From Amycolatopsis coloradensis (GTDB lineage Bacteria; Actinomycetota; Actinomycetes; Mycobacteriales; Pseudonocardiaceae), in the NCBI RefSeq assembly GCF_037997115.1, contig NZ_CP150484.1, positions 5,102,568 through 5,145,608 on the forward strand: a stretch of 43,041 nucleotides of DNA, given 5' to 3'. Below are positions 26,307-35,330 of this stretch, one piece after another; positions within the stretch are counted from its first letter, which is position 1; each line of letters begins with the position of its first letter. The position numbers and the translations under genes are program-made. The notes beneath the pieces were generated by a model, which saw nothing but the letters and a program-made list of their open reading frames with translations, had not been told where the DNA came from and did no database searches.

Positions 26307-27145
26307 TGGGATGGTTCGAAGCGCTGGTCCTGGGGCTCGTTCAGGGCCTGACCGAGTTCCTGCCGATCTCCTCCAGCGCGCACCTGCGGATCACCGCGGC
26401 GCTCGCCGGCTGGGACGACCCGGGCGCCGCGTTCACCGCGGTGACCCAGATCGGTACCGAACTCGCGGTCATCCTGTACTTCTCGGCCAAGATCGGGAAG
26501 ATCCTCCGCGCCTGGTTCTTTTCGATCTACAAGAAGGACTGGCGCCAGGACCCCGACGCCCGGCTGGGCTGGCTGATCATCGTCGGCTCGATGCCGATCG
26601 TGGTGCTGGGCCTGCTGCTGCAGGACGCCATCGACGAAACCTTCCGTGACCTGCGGATCACCGCGACGACACTGATCGTGTTCGGCCTGATCCTTCTGGT
26701 GGCCGACCGCATCGGGAAGCAGCAGCGGACCCTCGACCACCTGACCGTGCCGCACGGCCTCGGTTTCGGGTTCGCCCAGGCGCTGGCGCTGATCCCGGGT
26801 GTCTCGCGTTCCGGCGGCACCACCAGCGCCGGTCTGCTGCTCGGCTACAGCCGCGCGGAGGCCGCGGAGTACTCGTTCCTGCTGGCGCTGCCGGCGGTGT
26901 TCGGCTCGGGGCTGTACAAGCTGACCGACATCGGCAAGGACGGCGCCCCGGCGCAGTGGGGGCCGACGATCCTGGCGACGCTGGTCGCGTTCGGCGTCGG
27001 GTACGCCGTCATCGCCTGGCTGATGTCCTACATCAAGACCAAGAGCTTCGTGCCGTTCGTGATCTACCGGCTCGTACTCGGTGTCCTGCTGTTCGTGCTG
27101 ATCTTCACCGGTGTCCTGGACCCCGGCGCGGGCCCGCACCTGTAG
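26306..27145 (+). CDS. uppP: Undecaprenyl-diphosphatase
   Basis: 279 aa, about eight TM segments. Both signatures are present: [15 protein letters not shown] (13-27; catalytic Glu17) and PGVSRSGGT (164-172; Arg168). UppP (BacA) removes the terminal phosphate of undecaprenyl diphosphate on the outer face of the membrane to recycle the carrier for peptidoglycan and wall polymer synthesis; overproduction gives bacitracin resistance. The start ATG 26306 overlaps the oxidoreductase stop. The histidine phosphatase follows 64 nt later with its own promoter; this uppP-to-phosphatase order is the usual one in actinobacteria. Confidence 0.96.
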   Translation: MGWFEALVLGLVQGLTEFLPISSSAHLRITAALAGWDDPGAAFTAVTQIGTELAVILYFSAKIGKILRAWFFSIYKKDWRQDPDARLGWLIIVGSMPIVVLGLLLQDAIDETFRDLRITATTLIVFGLILLVADRIGKQQRTLDHLTVPHGLGFGFAQALALIPGVSRSGGTTSAGLLLGYSRAEAAEYSFLLALPAVFGSGLYKLTDIGKDGAPAQWGPTILATLVAFGVGYAVIAWLMSYIKTKSFVPFVIYRLVLGVLLFVLIFTGVLDPGAGPHL

Positions 27146-27196
27146 ATCCTCACGCATCCAGGGGACGAATCGCGTAGCCGGGCAAAGCACGACACG

Positions 27197-27202
27197 TAGG
27201 GT
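27197..27202 (+). promoter_or_regulatory. -10 box of a leaderless promoter (histidine phosphatase)
   Basis: TAGGGT lies 7 nt before GTG 27210. The same hexamer occurs before the SWIM gene (36280-36285). It indicates a separate, leaderless start inside the uppP-phosphatase gap. Confidence 0.55.
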
Positions 27203-27209
27203 GGGCCAC

Positions 27210-27920
27210 GTGAGTACTGTGATCCTTCTGCGCCACGGCAAGTCCACGGCGAACGGTTCGGGCGTCCTGGCCGGGCGCACGCCCAAGGTCGGCCTGGACG
27301 ACACCGGCCGGGCGCAGGCGGCCGCGCTCGTCGAGCGCCTGGCGCCGGTCCCGCTCGCCGAGCTGGTGGTCTCGCCGATGCTCCGCTGCCGCCAGACGGT
27401 CGCGAAGCTGGCCGAGGCACGCGGTCTGGACAAGATCAAAGAGCCTGGTTTGTCCGAAGTGGACTACGGCGAATGGACCGGGCGCGCGCTCAAGGATCTG
27501 TTCAAAGAACCCCTGTGGCGCGTCGTGCAGGCGCATCCCTCGGCCGCGGTCTTCCCTGGCGGAGAAGGGCTCGCCGAGATGCAGGCGCGGGCGGTCGCCG
27601 CCGTTCGCGCGCACGACGCGAGGATCACCGCTAAGTACGGCGAGAACGCAGTGTGGCTCTTATGCAGCCATGGCGATGTGATCAAGGCGATCCTCGCCGA
27701 CGCACTCGGCCAGCATCTCGATTCCTTCCAGCGGATCGTGGTCGATCCGGCGTCGGTTTCGGTCGTCCGGTACACCGAGACTCGTCCGTTCGTGTTGCGC
27801 GTCAACGACAACGGCGGCGACCTGACCGGTGTCGCCCCACCCGAACCGAAGGCCAAAGCCAAGCGCGGCAAGGGAAAACGCAGCTCCGACGCGGTGGTGG
27901 GCGGTACCACCGGAGCGTGA
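27210..27920 (+). CDS. Histidine phosphatase (MSMEG_4193-like putative phosphomutase)
   Basis: 236 aa. It has the RHG signature LLRHGKS (Arg8, His9 phosphorylated), Arg59 (SPMLRCRQT), the general acid Glu83 in SEVDYGEW, and the second pocket histidine in CSHGD (His154). The C-terminal 25 residues are a Lys/Arg-rich tail. The 2H phosphatase superfamily acts through a phosphohistidine; the substrate of this actinobacterial subgroup is not established. GTG 27210 is chosen because the RHG strand starts at residue 3 and a -10 box sits 7 nt upstream. The position after uppP matches the conserved actinobacterial gene order. Confidence 0.92.
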   Translation: MSTVILLRHGKSTANGSGVLAGRTPKVGLDDTGRAQAAALVERLAPVPLAELVVSPMLRCRQTVAKLAEARGLDKIKEPGLSEVDYGEWTGRALKDLFKEPLWRVVQAHPSAAVFPGGEGLAEMQARAVAAVRAHDARITAKYGENAVWLLCSHGDVIKAILADALGQHLDSFQRIVVDPASVSVVRYTETRPFVLRVNDNGGDLTGVAPPEPKAKAKRGKGKRSSDAVVGGTTGA

Positions 27921-28023
27921 CCACCGCCGTCGGTGGCGTCACCGCCACGGACGGCATCCACCGGCCCCTCGCTGCCCGTAAGGTGGCCAGACCAGCAGAT
28001 TCGACGACCCGGGAGCAACACCG

Positions 28024-30066
28024 ATGATTTCGCAGGACAACCCGTTCGCCGCGCCGAGTGAGCTGCCCTACGCCCTTCCGCCGTTCGACCGGATCGCCGA
28101 CGAGCACTTCCTTCCCGCCTTCGAAGCGGGCCTGGCCGAGCACGCCGCCGAGATCGAGGAAATCGCCGGCTCGGCCGAGCCGGCGACCTTCGAGAACACC
28201 ATCGTCGCGCTCGAAAAGTCCGGCAGACTGCTGTCCCGCGTCTCCAGCGTGTTCTTCAACCTCGCCGGGTCGAACGCGAACGACGAGATCCAGCGCGTGC
28301 AGGCCGAGATGGCGCCGCGACTGGCCGCGCACGCCGACGCCATCAACCTGAATCCGGCGCTGTTCGCCCGGATCAACTCGCTGTTCGAGCGCAGGGACGA
28401 ACTCGGCCTCGACGCCGAATCGCTGCGCCTGCTGGAGCGTCACCACACCGACGTGCGCCGCGCCGGCGCCGGTCTTCCCGAAGCCGACCAGAAGCGTCTG
28501 CGTGAGTTGAACGAGCAGATTTCGACGCTGTCGACCCGGTTCCAGCAGAACCTGCTCAAGGACACCAACGAACTGGCCGTGGTCGTCGACGACGTCGCGG
28601 AGCTCGCCGGTCTCGGTGAGGACGAGATCGCCACGGCCGCCGAAACCGCCGGCGAGGAGGGCAAGTACGTCCTCAAGCTGACCCTGCCGACGGCGCAGGC
28701 CGCGCTGGCCTCGCTGGAGGATCGCGCTCTTCGTGAGCGGATTTTCACCGCGTCGGTCTCCCGCGGCAATCGGGGCAACGAGTTCGACAACAACGAGGTC
28801 GTGGCCCAGCTGGTCCGGTTGCGTGCGGAGAGGGCCGCCGTGCTCGGCTTCCCCGACCACGCCTCGTACGTCATCGAGGACGAGACCGCGAAGACCGCTC
28901 AGGCCGCTGTCGGTCTCCTGGAACGGCTCGCGCCCGTTGCGGTCGCCAACGCCAAGGCGGAGGCCGAAGAACTGCAGCGCTACCTCGAAGCCGACATCCC
29001 CGGCGCGATCCTGCGGCCGTGGGACTGGGCGTTCTACGCCGAACGCGTCCGCAAGGACCGGTTCGAGGTCGACACCGCCGCGCTGCGCCCGTATTTCGAG
29101 CTGAACCGGGTGCTGGCCGACGGCGTGTTCTTCGCCGCGTCCAAGCTGTACGGCCTGAGCTTCACCGAGCGGGAAGACCTGCCGAAGTATCACCCCGAGG
29201 TCCGGATCTTCGAGGTATTCGACGCCGACGGCACGGAACTCGGCCTGTTCCTGCTCGACTACTACGCCCGCGACTCGAAGCGCGGCGGCGCCTGGATGAA
29301 CAACTTCGTCGACCAGACGAGGCTGCTGGGCACGAAGACGGTCGTGGTGAACGTGCTCAACGTCGCCAAGCCGCCGGCGGGGGAGCCGACCCTGCTGACC
29401 TTCGACGAGGTCGTCACCGCGTTCCACGAGTTCGGGCATGCGCTGCACTCGCTGCTTTCCGATGTCGAGTACCCGATGTTCTCGGGCACCAACGTCCCGC
29501 GTGACTTCGTCGAGTACCCCTCGCAGGTCAACGAGATGTGGATGCTCTGGCCCGAGGTGCTGGCCAACTACGCCAAGCACCACGTGACCGGTGAGCCGCT
29601 GCCGCAGGAGCAGATCGACAAGCTCCTGGCGTCGCAGCAGTACGGCGAAGGCTTCTCGACCACCGAGTACCTCGCGGCATCCCTCCTCGACCAGGCGTGG
29701 CACTCGCTGGGCACCGAGGACAACGTCGAGGACGTGCAGCGGTTCGAGGCCGAGGCGCTGACCAAGGCCGGTGTCGCGCTGGAAGCCGTGCCGCCGCGCT
29801 ACCGCACCACGTACTTCGCGCACATCTTCAGTGGCGGCTACAGCGCCGGGTACTACTCCTACATCTGGAGCGAGGTCCTCGACGCCGACACCGTCCAGTG
29901 GTTCCGTGAGAACGGCGGGCTCAGCAGGGAGAACGGCGACCACTTCCGCCGCGAGCTCCTCGGGCGGGGCGGCAGTGTCGACCCGATGGCGGCCTTCCGC
30001 GCGTTCCGTGGCCGCGACCCGGAGATCGAGCCGCTGTTGAAGCGCCGCGGCCTCGCGGGCGCCTGA
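28024..30066 (+). CDS. M3-family metallopeptidase (peptidyl-dipeptidase Dcp / oligopeptidase A type)
   Basis: 680 aa, usual for the family. The zinc site FHEFGHALH gives His468, Glu469 and His472, and Glu497 (DFVEYPSQ) lies the canonical 25 residues further on. The substrate-binding Gly/Tyr-rich loop is present near the C-terminus (FSGGYSAGYYSYIWSEVLD). No signal peptide, so it is a cytoplasmic thimet-type peptidase that degrades short peptides, or dipeptides from C-termini if a Dcp. GGGAG (28012-28016) precedes ATG 28024. It stands alone between the phosphatase gene and a strong bidirectional terminator. Confidence 0.95.
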   Translation: MISQDNPFAAPSELPYALPPFDRIADEHFLPAFEAGLAEHAAEIEEIAGSAEPATFENTIVALEKSGRLLSRVSSVFFNLAGSNANDEIQRVQAEMAPRLAAHADAINLNPALFARINSLFERRDELGLDAESLRLLERHHTDVRRAGAGLPEADQKRLRELNEQISTLSTRFQQNLLKDTNELAVVVDDVAELAGLGEDEIATAAETAGEEGKYVLKLTLPTAQAALASLEDRALRERIFTASVSRGNRGNEFDNNEVVAQLVRLRAERAAVLGFPDHASYVIEDETAKTAQAAVGLLERLAPVAVANAKAEAEELQRYLEADIPGAILRPWDWAFYAERVRKDRFEVDTAALRPYFELNRVLADGVFFAASKLYGLSFTEREDLPKYHPEVRIFEVFDADGTELGLFLLDYYARDSKRGGAWMNNFVDQTRLLGTKTVVVNVLNVAKPPAGEPTLLTFDEVVTAFHEFGHALHSLLSDVEYPMFSGTNVPRDFVEYPSQVNEMWMLWPEVLANYAKHHVTGEPLPQEQIDKLLASQQYGEGFSTTEYLAASLLDQAWHSLGTEDNVEDVQRFEAEALTKAGVALEAVPPRYRTTYFAHIFSGGYSAGYYSYIWSEVLDADTVQWFRENGGLSRENGDHFRRELLGRGGSVDPMAAFRAFRGRDPEIEPLLKRRGLAGA

Positions 30067-30074
30067 CCTCCCGA

Positions 30075-30117
30075 CGGTTCCCCGCCCGGACACCCCCAGT
30101 GTCCAGGCGGGGAACCG
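30075..30117. terminator. Bidirectional terminator between convergent genes
   Basis: CGGTTCCCCGCC (30075-30086) pairs with 30106-30117 and GGACAC (30088-30093) with GTGTCC (30099-30104). This makes an 18-bp stem with one C/A mismatch and a 5-nt loop. It lies between the M3 stop and the aminotransferase stop and can serve both. Confidence 0.85.
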
Positions 30118-30120
30118 CGC

Positions 30121-31311
30121 TCAGGCGGCCAGCTCGGCGACGGCAGCGGCCACGTCGTCCACTTCCCGTTCGGTGTTGTAGTAGTGCGGGCTCAGCCGCA
30201 GGCACCACTCGACGTCCTTGTCTCCGAAGTCGAACTGCGCGAACTGCCGGTAGCTGAGCGCCGAATTGATCCGGCGGGCGTCCATCGCCTCCTTGAAGGG
30301 CACCGCTTCCCAGCCCTTGATGGAGAAGGTCACCAGCGCGCCCAATTCCGGCCCCCGGTCGAGCACTTCGACGCCCGCGATGGCGCCGAGACCGTCCCGC
30401 AGCCTCGCCGCGAGCGCGGGGGTGCGTCGTGAGATCGCCTCCAGGCCGACCTCACGGGCATACCGCGCCGCGGCCGCGCAGCCGAGCACGGTGGCGTAAG
30501 GGAATTCCCATTCTTCGAAGCGGGAAGCCGACTTCGCCGGTTCGTACGCGCCGGGCGCGCTCCAGCGGGCACCGTGCATGTCGATGAACAGCGGCTCATG
30601 CCCGGCGTCGAGGAACCGGTCGGAGACGAACAGGAACCCCGAACCGCGCGGACCACGCAGGAATTTGCGGCACGTCGAAGTGAGCAGGTCGGCTCCGATC
30701 TCCTCGACGTCGACGGGGTACTGGCCGATCGACTGACAGGCGTCGACCAGGTAGAGCAGGCCGAGCTCCCGGCAGCGCCGCCCGATTGCGGCGACCGGCT
30801 GGACGAGCCCCGAGTTGGTCGGGATGTGCGTGGCCGCGACCAGCTTCGGTCTCCTCGTGCGCATCAGGGCCGCCATGGCCTCGACGTCGACACCGCCCTC
30901 CCGGGTGTCCGGTGCGTGCACGATCTCGACACCGAACCGCTTCCGTAGCGAAAGGAACGCGATCTGGTTGGAGATGAAGTCGTTGCGGGTGGTGAGCACG
31001 ACGTCGCCGGGTTCGAACCGGATCGAGGAAAGCGCGGTGGAGTAGGCGTGGGTGGCGCTCGCCGCGAAGGCGATGTTGCGGGGCCTCGCGTTGATCAGGG
31101 CCGCGATCTCGTCGTAGAAGCCGGTGACCTCGCTCGCGCGTGCCGCGGCGGCCTCGTACCCGCCGGTCTCGGCTTCGAGATTCAGGTGATCGAGCATCGC
31201 GGCCAGTACCGGCTTCGCCAGGAGCCCGCAGCCCGCGTTGTTGAAGTGGACGACCTTCTCGCTGCCCGGGGTATCGGCTCTCAGGGCCGGGACGTCCAGT
31301 AGTGATCTCAC
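30121..31311 (-). CDS. Class V aminotransferase-fold PLP enzyme
   Basis: 396 aa. It has the start of the fold VHFNNAGCGLLAKPV (21-35), AASATHAYSTALSS, THIPTNSGLVQPV, LVDACQSIGQYPVD (Asp190 binds the pyridine N) and TSTCRKFLRGPRG (Lys216 forms the Schiff base). Members include cysteine desulfurases, isopenicillin N epimerases and selenocysteine lyases; no family-specific Cys loop is seen, so the reaction is undetermined. GTG 31311 is preferred, because the longer frame would start inside the MocR start codon. It is divergent from the MocR gene, which is its likely regulator. Confidence 0.88.
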   Translation of the reverse strand: MRSLLDVPALRADTPGSEKVVHFNNAGCGLLAKPVLAAMLDHLNLEAETGGYEAAAARASEVTGFYDEIAALINARPRNIAFAASATHAYSTALSSIRFEPGDVVLTTRNDFISNQIAFLSLRKRFGVEIVHAPDTREGGVDVEAMAALMRTRRPKLVAATHIPTNSGLVQPVAAIGRRCRELGLLYLVDACQSIGQYPVDVEEIGADLLTSTCRKFLRGPRGSGFLFVSDRFLDAGHEPLFIDMHGARWSAPGAYEPAKSASRFEEWEFPYATVLGCAAAARYAREVGLEAISRRTPALAARLRDGLGAIAGVEVLDRGPELGALVTFSIKGWEAVPFKEAMDARRINSALSYRQFAQFDFGDKDVEWCLRLSPHYYNTEREVDDVAAAVAELAA

Positions 31312-31360
31312 CAGAATCTTAGTAGCACTATTATGTTGCTTCATGTCGGATAGTAGCACT
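31312..31360. promoter_or_regulatory. Divergent promoter region with direct repeats TAGTAGCACT
   Basis: The 10-bp TAGTAGCACT occurs at 31320-31329 and again at 31351-31360, spaced 31 bp apart (three helical turns). TATTAT (31329-31334) lies 8 nt before the MocR ATG, and on the other strand TACTAA (31324-31319) lies 7 nt before GTG 31311. Both genes thus look leaderless. The repeats are good candidates for MocR binding. Confidence 0.55.
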
Positions 31361-32716
31361 TCCGCGCTCGTCGCCCAGCTGCGTTCGCTCATCCGCACTG
31401 CGGCCGCGGGGGAGAGGCTGCCCAGTAGCCGGGAGCTGATCGAGCGCTACCGGGTCGGCCCGGGAACGGTCTCTCGCGCGATCGCCCTGCTGGCCGCCGA
31501 GGGCACGGTCGTGACCCGCCCCGGGAGCGGGACCTACGTCGCGGCGAAGGCGACGACGGTGGGCGAGCCGCTCGACACGGCGTGGCAGACGGTCGCGCTG
31601 ACCGATCGCAGCGTCGACACCAGATCCCTCACCGGCGCCCTCGGCCCGCCACCGGAGGGCGCGATCCTTCTCGACGGCGGATATCCGCATCGCTCACTCC
31701 AGGCGACCCGCTTCCTGAGCGCGGCGCTCGCGCGGGCGGGACGCCGTCCGGATTCCTGGGACCGGGCCCCCGCCGCCGGACTGGCCGCGTTGAGGTCGGT
31801 GTTCGCGGGGCCGGCCGGTGCGTCACCGGACGACGTCCTGATCACCGCGGGCGGCCAGAGCGGGCTGTCCATGGCGTTCCGGGCGATCGCGGCACCCGGC
31901 AGCCCGGTCCTCGTCGAATCGCCGACCTATCCGGGAGCACTCGCCGCCGCGCGGGCGGCGGGGCTCCGCCCGGTGCCGGTCCCGATCGACGACGACGGGG
32001 TCCGCCCGGATCTGCTGGCCGAGGCGTTCGCGATGACCGGCGCCCGGCTGTTCTACTGTCAGCCCACTTTTCACAACCCGACCGGGACGGTGCTCGCGGC
32101 CGAACGGCGCACGCGGGTGCTGGACGTCGCCAGGGCGGCGGGCGCGTTCGTCCTGGAGGACGACTTCGCCCGGTATCTCTCCCATGGGGTGACCGCACCG
32201 CGTCCGCTGATCACCGACGACCGGGACGGCACGGTCGTCCATCTGGCCTCGGTGACCAAGGCCGCCGCGCCGAGTCTTCGGATCGGCGCGGTGATCGCGC
32301 GAGGGCCGGTCCTCGACCGGATGAAGGCGATCCGGCAGGTCGACGACTTCTTCGTCTCCCGTCCGCTGCAGGAGGCCGCCCTCGAACTGCTCAGCGCGCC
32401 GTCCTGGGAACGTCACGTGCGGAAACTGGGCTCGGAACTACGGCAGCGGTGCGGAAAGGCGGCCGCGGCGCTGGCAGGGGAGCGTCCTGAGTGGACTGTC
32501 GCGCGGCTGCCCGAGGGCGGGCTGCACCTTTGGGTACGGCTACCGGCGGGGAGTGACGCGAACGCGGTCGCCCGCGCGGCGAGGGAGCGGGGAGTCGTGG
32601 TCGGGGCGGGGGACCGGTTCTTCGCCGCCGAACCAGCCGGACCGTTCCTCCGGCTCGGCTTCGCCGCCGCGGCCGACGTCGCCGAACTCGCCGAAGGCGT
32701 CAGGCGATTAGGTTAA
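31343..32716 (+). CDS. MocR-type GntR regulator with aminotransferase domain
   Basis: 457 aa. A GntR winged helix occupies residues 5-65: LPSSRELIERYRVGPGTVSR (26-45), AEGTVVTRPGSGTYV. It is fused to a fold-type I aminotransferase (about 105-457), with HNPTG (244-248), EDDFARYL (272-279) and the PLP lysine SVTK (Lys306). MocR proteins bind PLP in this domain and usually act as activators or repressors of vitamin B6, amino-acid or GABA genes. Divergent transcription with the PLP enzyme fits the classic MocR arrangement. The stop TAA is followed by a 15-bp repeat shared with the TetR gene end. Confidence 0.93.
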   Translation: MSDSSTSALVAQLRSLIRTAAAGERLPSSRELIERYRVGPGTVSRAIALLAAEGTVVTRPGSGTYVAAKATTVGEPLDTAWQTVALTDRSVDTRSLTGALGPPPEGAILLDGGYPHRSLQATRFLSAALARAGRRPDSWDRAPAAGLAALRSVFAGPAGASPDDVLITAGGQSGLSMAFRAIAAPGSPVLVESPTYPGALAAARAAGLRPVPVPIDDDGVRPDLLAEAFAMTGARLFYCQPTFHNPTGTVLAAERRTRVLDVARAAGAFVLEDDFARYLSHGVTAPRPLITDDRDGTVVHLASVTKAAAPSLRIGAVIARGPVLDRMKAIRQVDDFFVSRPLQEAALELLSAPSWERHVRKLGSELRQRCGKAAAALAGERPEWTVARLPEGGLHLWVRLPAGSDANAVARAARERGVVVGAGDRFFAAEPAGPFLRLGFAAAADVAELAEGVRRLG

Positions 32717-32717
32717 A

Positions 32718-32732
32718 TGTATAACGACCTAT
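32718..32732. repeat. 15-bp repeat TGTATAACGACCTAT, copy 1
   Basis: Identical to 36194-36208 and in the same orientation. The longer GTATA-ACGACC-TATAC (32719-32734) is an imperfect palindrome. It lies in the 26-nt gap between the MocR stop and the PAP2 gene end. Confidence 0.6.
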
Positions 32733-32742
32733 ACAGCGTGGC

Positions 32743-33372
32743 TCAGGCTAAAGCCGCGTCAAACAACAGATAAAACCCACCGCCAAGGACGACACCCGCG
32801 GCCATCCCGGCCGTGACTTCGGCTTTGGTGTGATCTCCGAGTTCGACGCGGGACCAGCAGACCCAGGCGACGCCGAGGAAGACCAGTGCGAGCCAGGGGC
32901 CGTAGACACCGATCAGCATCACGGCCGCACCCGCCGCCACCATCGCATGCATCGAGATCTTGAACTCGAGCCCGAAGGTGATCGCGAGCGCGGCGATCAG
33001 GCAGACGAGCTCGGCGGCCGCGAGCGCGATCATCTCGTGCGGGGCACCGCCGGCGATCAGGCCGACGAAGCCGGCGGTCAGCGAGCCGATGCAGACCGCG
33101 AACGGGACGAGCCGTCCGGCGCGATCGGTGACATGGTGGCTGTCCCACTTACCCTTCCTGGCGCCGCGCACGATCACGGCCATCGGGATCAGCGAGCCGG
33201 TGACGCCGACGACGAGACCCCAGAGCACCGTCTCGCCGACGTGATATCCCGTGACCTTCCAGCCGACGATCAGCGGGAGACCGAGTACCCAGACCCAAGG
33301 GGCGAGCACCTCGGTCGCGATCCGCGCGAGACGTCGGCGGGTCCCGGGGGCTTCCGTGGTCTGGGTCGGCAT
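32743..33372 (-). CDS. PAP2-like membrane phosphatase
   Basis: 209 aa with about six TM helices. Reduced PAP2 motifs are in order: KWDSHHVTDRAGRLVP (75-90; like the K..RP motif), KISMHA (138-143; like PSGH, His142) and WSRVELGDHTKAE (173-185; SRx5H, His181). The last motif matches SRxxxxxHxxxD well except Glu for Asp; the second lacks the usual PSG. The family dephosphorylates lipid phosphates. Activity here is likely but not certain. GAGGAGA precedes ATG 33372. The gene ends against the MocR gene, with an AT-rich repeat between. Confidence 0.75.
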   Translation of the reverse strand: MPTQTTEAPGTRRRLARIATEVLAPWVWVLGLPLIVGWKVTGYHVGETVLWGLVVGVTGSLIPMAVIVRGARKGKWDSHHVTDRAGRLVPFAVCIGSLTAGFVGLIAGGAPHEMIALAAAELVCLIAALAITFGLEFKISMHAMVAAGAAVMLIGVYGPWLALVFLGVAWVCWSRVELGDHTKAEVTAGMAAGVVLGGGFYLLFDAALA

Positions 33373-33442
33373 CGCGCGTGGTCTCCTCGGGAATCGTGGC
33401 CGGAGCGGCTTCTGCCGGACTCGCGCCCGGCAGAAGCGGTGA

Positions 33443-35242
33443 TCATCGTTCCAGACCCCGGCGGCCCGCCCGCGCGAGAATGTCCGCGCCCGCCGGATCC
33501 GCCCGGACGGCCTCGTCGAAGCTCTCTTTGGGCAGCACCGTGTTCCCGGCCACGGTCACCGTCTCGGGTGGGGTGTCGTAGCCGTCGGGCAGGGCGTCCC
33601 AGAAGTTGCCGACGAAGGCGACGTTCTCCATCGGCGGTCCCACCTGGAGCACGATCGGAGCGTCGGCCCGGTGGACGATGTTGCCGAGAACGGTGATCCA
33701 CGCCGCGCCGTAGTCGGTGTAGAGGCCGAAGTTGTACGACGTGAGGACGTCGCGGATGACATTGCCGCGTACCAGCGCCCCGCCGGTGAACGACGAGCCC
33801 TGCGGGGCCGACAGGTAGATCCCGCCGCCGTCCATGAGCTTCCCCATGCTGCGTTCGACGAGGTTCGAGATCACCTGCGTGCCCTTGGCGCGCTCGCCGC
33901 CGGTGACCACGATGCCGTTGTGCGGGACGTCGCGGATCTCGTTGTGTGCCACGACGGTCTCCCCGGACTCGACCACGAGGACGGCGGGTGAACCGCGGTA
34001 CTCGGTGCCGATGTGGTGGACGAGGTTGTCTTCGACCGTGGCACGGGTGCTCGTGTGGACGGCGATCCCGCTGCCCGAGATCTCGTCGAAGACGTTCGCC
34101 AGGATCCGTACGTCGGTGGCGTCCTCGATCAGCAGTCCTCCCGCGCCGAGCCGGGTGAAGTGGTTGCCCTCCAGAGAGACCCGGCTGACGGACGTGAGGC
34201 TGACGTTGGCGGGCAACTGGACCGGCTCCGCGGGCACGTGGACGTAGCCCACGTCCGCGCCGAGATCGATCTTCTGGAAGTCACCTCGTTCGTAGCGTGC
34301 GTTGCCGTGATAGTGCAGGTAGCCGCCGGTGCGGGCAGGGCCGGACCAGGTCGCGTCGGTGAAGCTGAAGCCGCGCAGCACGAGGTCGTGCACACCTCGT
34401 GCGCTGATGAGCGTTTCGAGCACCGGAGCGACGACGCTGGTCTCGCCGATCTCCTCTCCAGGGCGCGGGCGGTAGTGCAGGACGTGGTCGCCTGTGTCGG
34501 TGCGGCTGACGGCGAAGGTTCCCGGCCCGGTCAAGAAGGCCACGTTGTTCTCTAGCGTGGACGGTGCGGCGAGGCCGTCCCAGGCACCGTCGCCGCCGGC
34601 GCCGTACCACTTGGCGTCGTAGAGGGATTTGGCGTGATCGAAGGCGGGCTGAGCCATGGTGATCGTGGTCGAGGAGGCGTCACCGGAGATCGACGCGACC
34701 GCGAGCCGGGCTTCGGACCACGGGTAGACGCCCGGATACACGAACTCCAGCCCGGACGGGTCCGGCCACGACTGAGGCTCCGCGCTGTCCGTGACGTAAC
34801 CCGTTGCTGTTTTCGTCACGTTTCCCGGGAGTCCGTCCGTGCGGGCCGCTCGCGCCACGGGTTTGCCGTCGACCGTGAGCTGTCGTGGTGCCAGGTCGCC
34901 GATCGGCGCGGTCCAGACGCCATCGTCGCCCGTCGTCCAGCCGGTGATCTCGCGGCCGCCGCTCAGCTCGACCTCGGCCTGATCGGCTGTTCCGTAGTCG
35001 GCTGCCTGGTAGATCACGCGGAAGCCGTTCGACCCGGAATCACCCTGTGTGTCAGTGAAGACAAGAGGTTCGTCCAGGCGGTGGACGCCAGCCGAGAAGG
35101 AGACGATGACGTCTCCGGTCATGGTGGCCGTCGCGGCACGGACGGCCTTCTGAGCGGCTTTCGGGCTGGCGAACGGCTGTTCGGCGGTGCCGGGCCAGTC
35201 GTCTCTGCCGACAGGGGATACGAAGAACCTGATTTCGGGCAT
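33443..35242 (-). CDS. Right-handed parallel beta-helix protein
   Basis: 599 aa. The N-terminus resembles polysaccharide-acting beta-helix proteins (RFFVSPVGRDDWPGTAEQPF at 5-24, then AQKAV). The middle about 330-560 is a clear beta-helix of short repeats (VSRVSLEGNHFTRLGAGGLL, IEDATDVRILANVFDEISGS, GIAVHTSTRATVEDNLVHHI). No signal peptide is visible, which is odd for a family that usually acts on extracellular glycans. The target may be an imported oligosaccharide, or the true N-terminus is not conserved. CAGGAG lies 8 nt before ATG 35242. It is divergent from TetR, with two palindromes in the shared promoter. Confidence 0.82.
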   Translation of the reverse strand: MPEIRFFVSPVGRDDWPGTAEQPFASPKAAQKAVRAATATMTGDVIVSFSAGVHRLDEPLVFTDTQGDSGSNGFRVIYQAADYGTADQAEVELSGGREITGWTTGDDGVWTAPIGDLAPRQLTVDGKPVARAARTDGLPGNVTKTATGYVTDSAEPQSWPDPSGLEFVYPGVYPWSEARLAVASISGDASSTTITMAQPAFDHAKSLYDAKWYGAGGDGAWDGLAAPSTLENNVAFLTGPGTFAVSRTDTGDHVLHYRPRPGEEIGETSVVAPVLETLISARGVHDLVLRGFSFTDATWSGPARTGGYLHYHGNARYERGDFQKIDLGADVGYVHVPAEPVQLPANVSLTSVSRVSLEGNHFTRLGAGGLLIEDATDVRILANVFDEISGSGIAVHTSTRATVEDNLVHHIGTEYRGSPAVLVVESGETVVAHNEIRDVPHNGIVVTGGERAKGTQVISNLVERSMGKLMDGGGIYLSAPQGSSFTGGALVRGNVIRDVLTSYNFGLYTDYGAAWITVLGNIVHRADAPIVLQVGPPMENVAFVGNFWDALPDGYDTPPETVTVAGNTVLPKESFDEAVRADPAGADILARAGRRGLER

Positions 35243-35263
35243 GCTGAAGCGCTCCTGCGGGAG

Positions 35264-35297
35264 GTATATGGGATATACTGAAGTTTATCAGCTAAAC
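35264..35297. promoter_or_regulatory. Paired palindromic operators for the TetR regulator
   Basis: GTATA-TGGGA-TATAC (35264-35278) and GTTTA-TCAGC-TAAAC (35283-35297) are both perfect 5-5-5 palindromes with centres 19 bp apart. They lie in the 88-nt gap between the divergent starts, where a TetR dimer pair could repress both genes. Confidence 0.7.
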
Positions 35298-35330
35298 ACG
35301 AACGAGCGAAGAGCGTCAAGGGAGTAGCGG

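Noticed and set aside
27802..30093. 763-aa minus-strand open frame
   Set aside because: Antisense to the M3 peptidase, whose zinc motif and length are conclusive.
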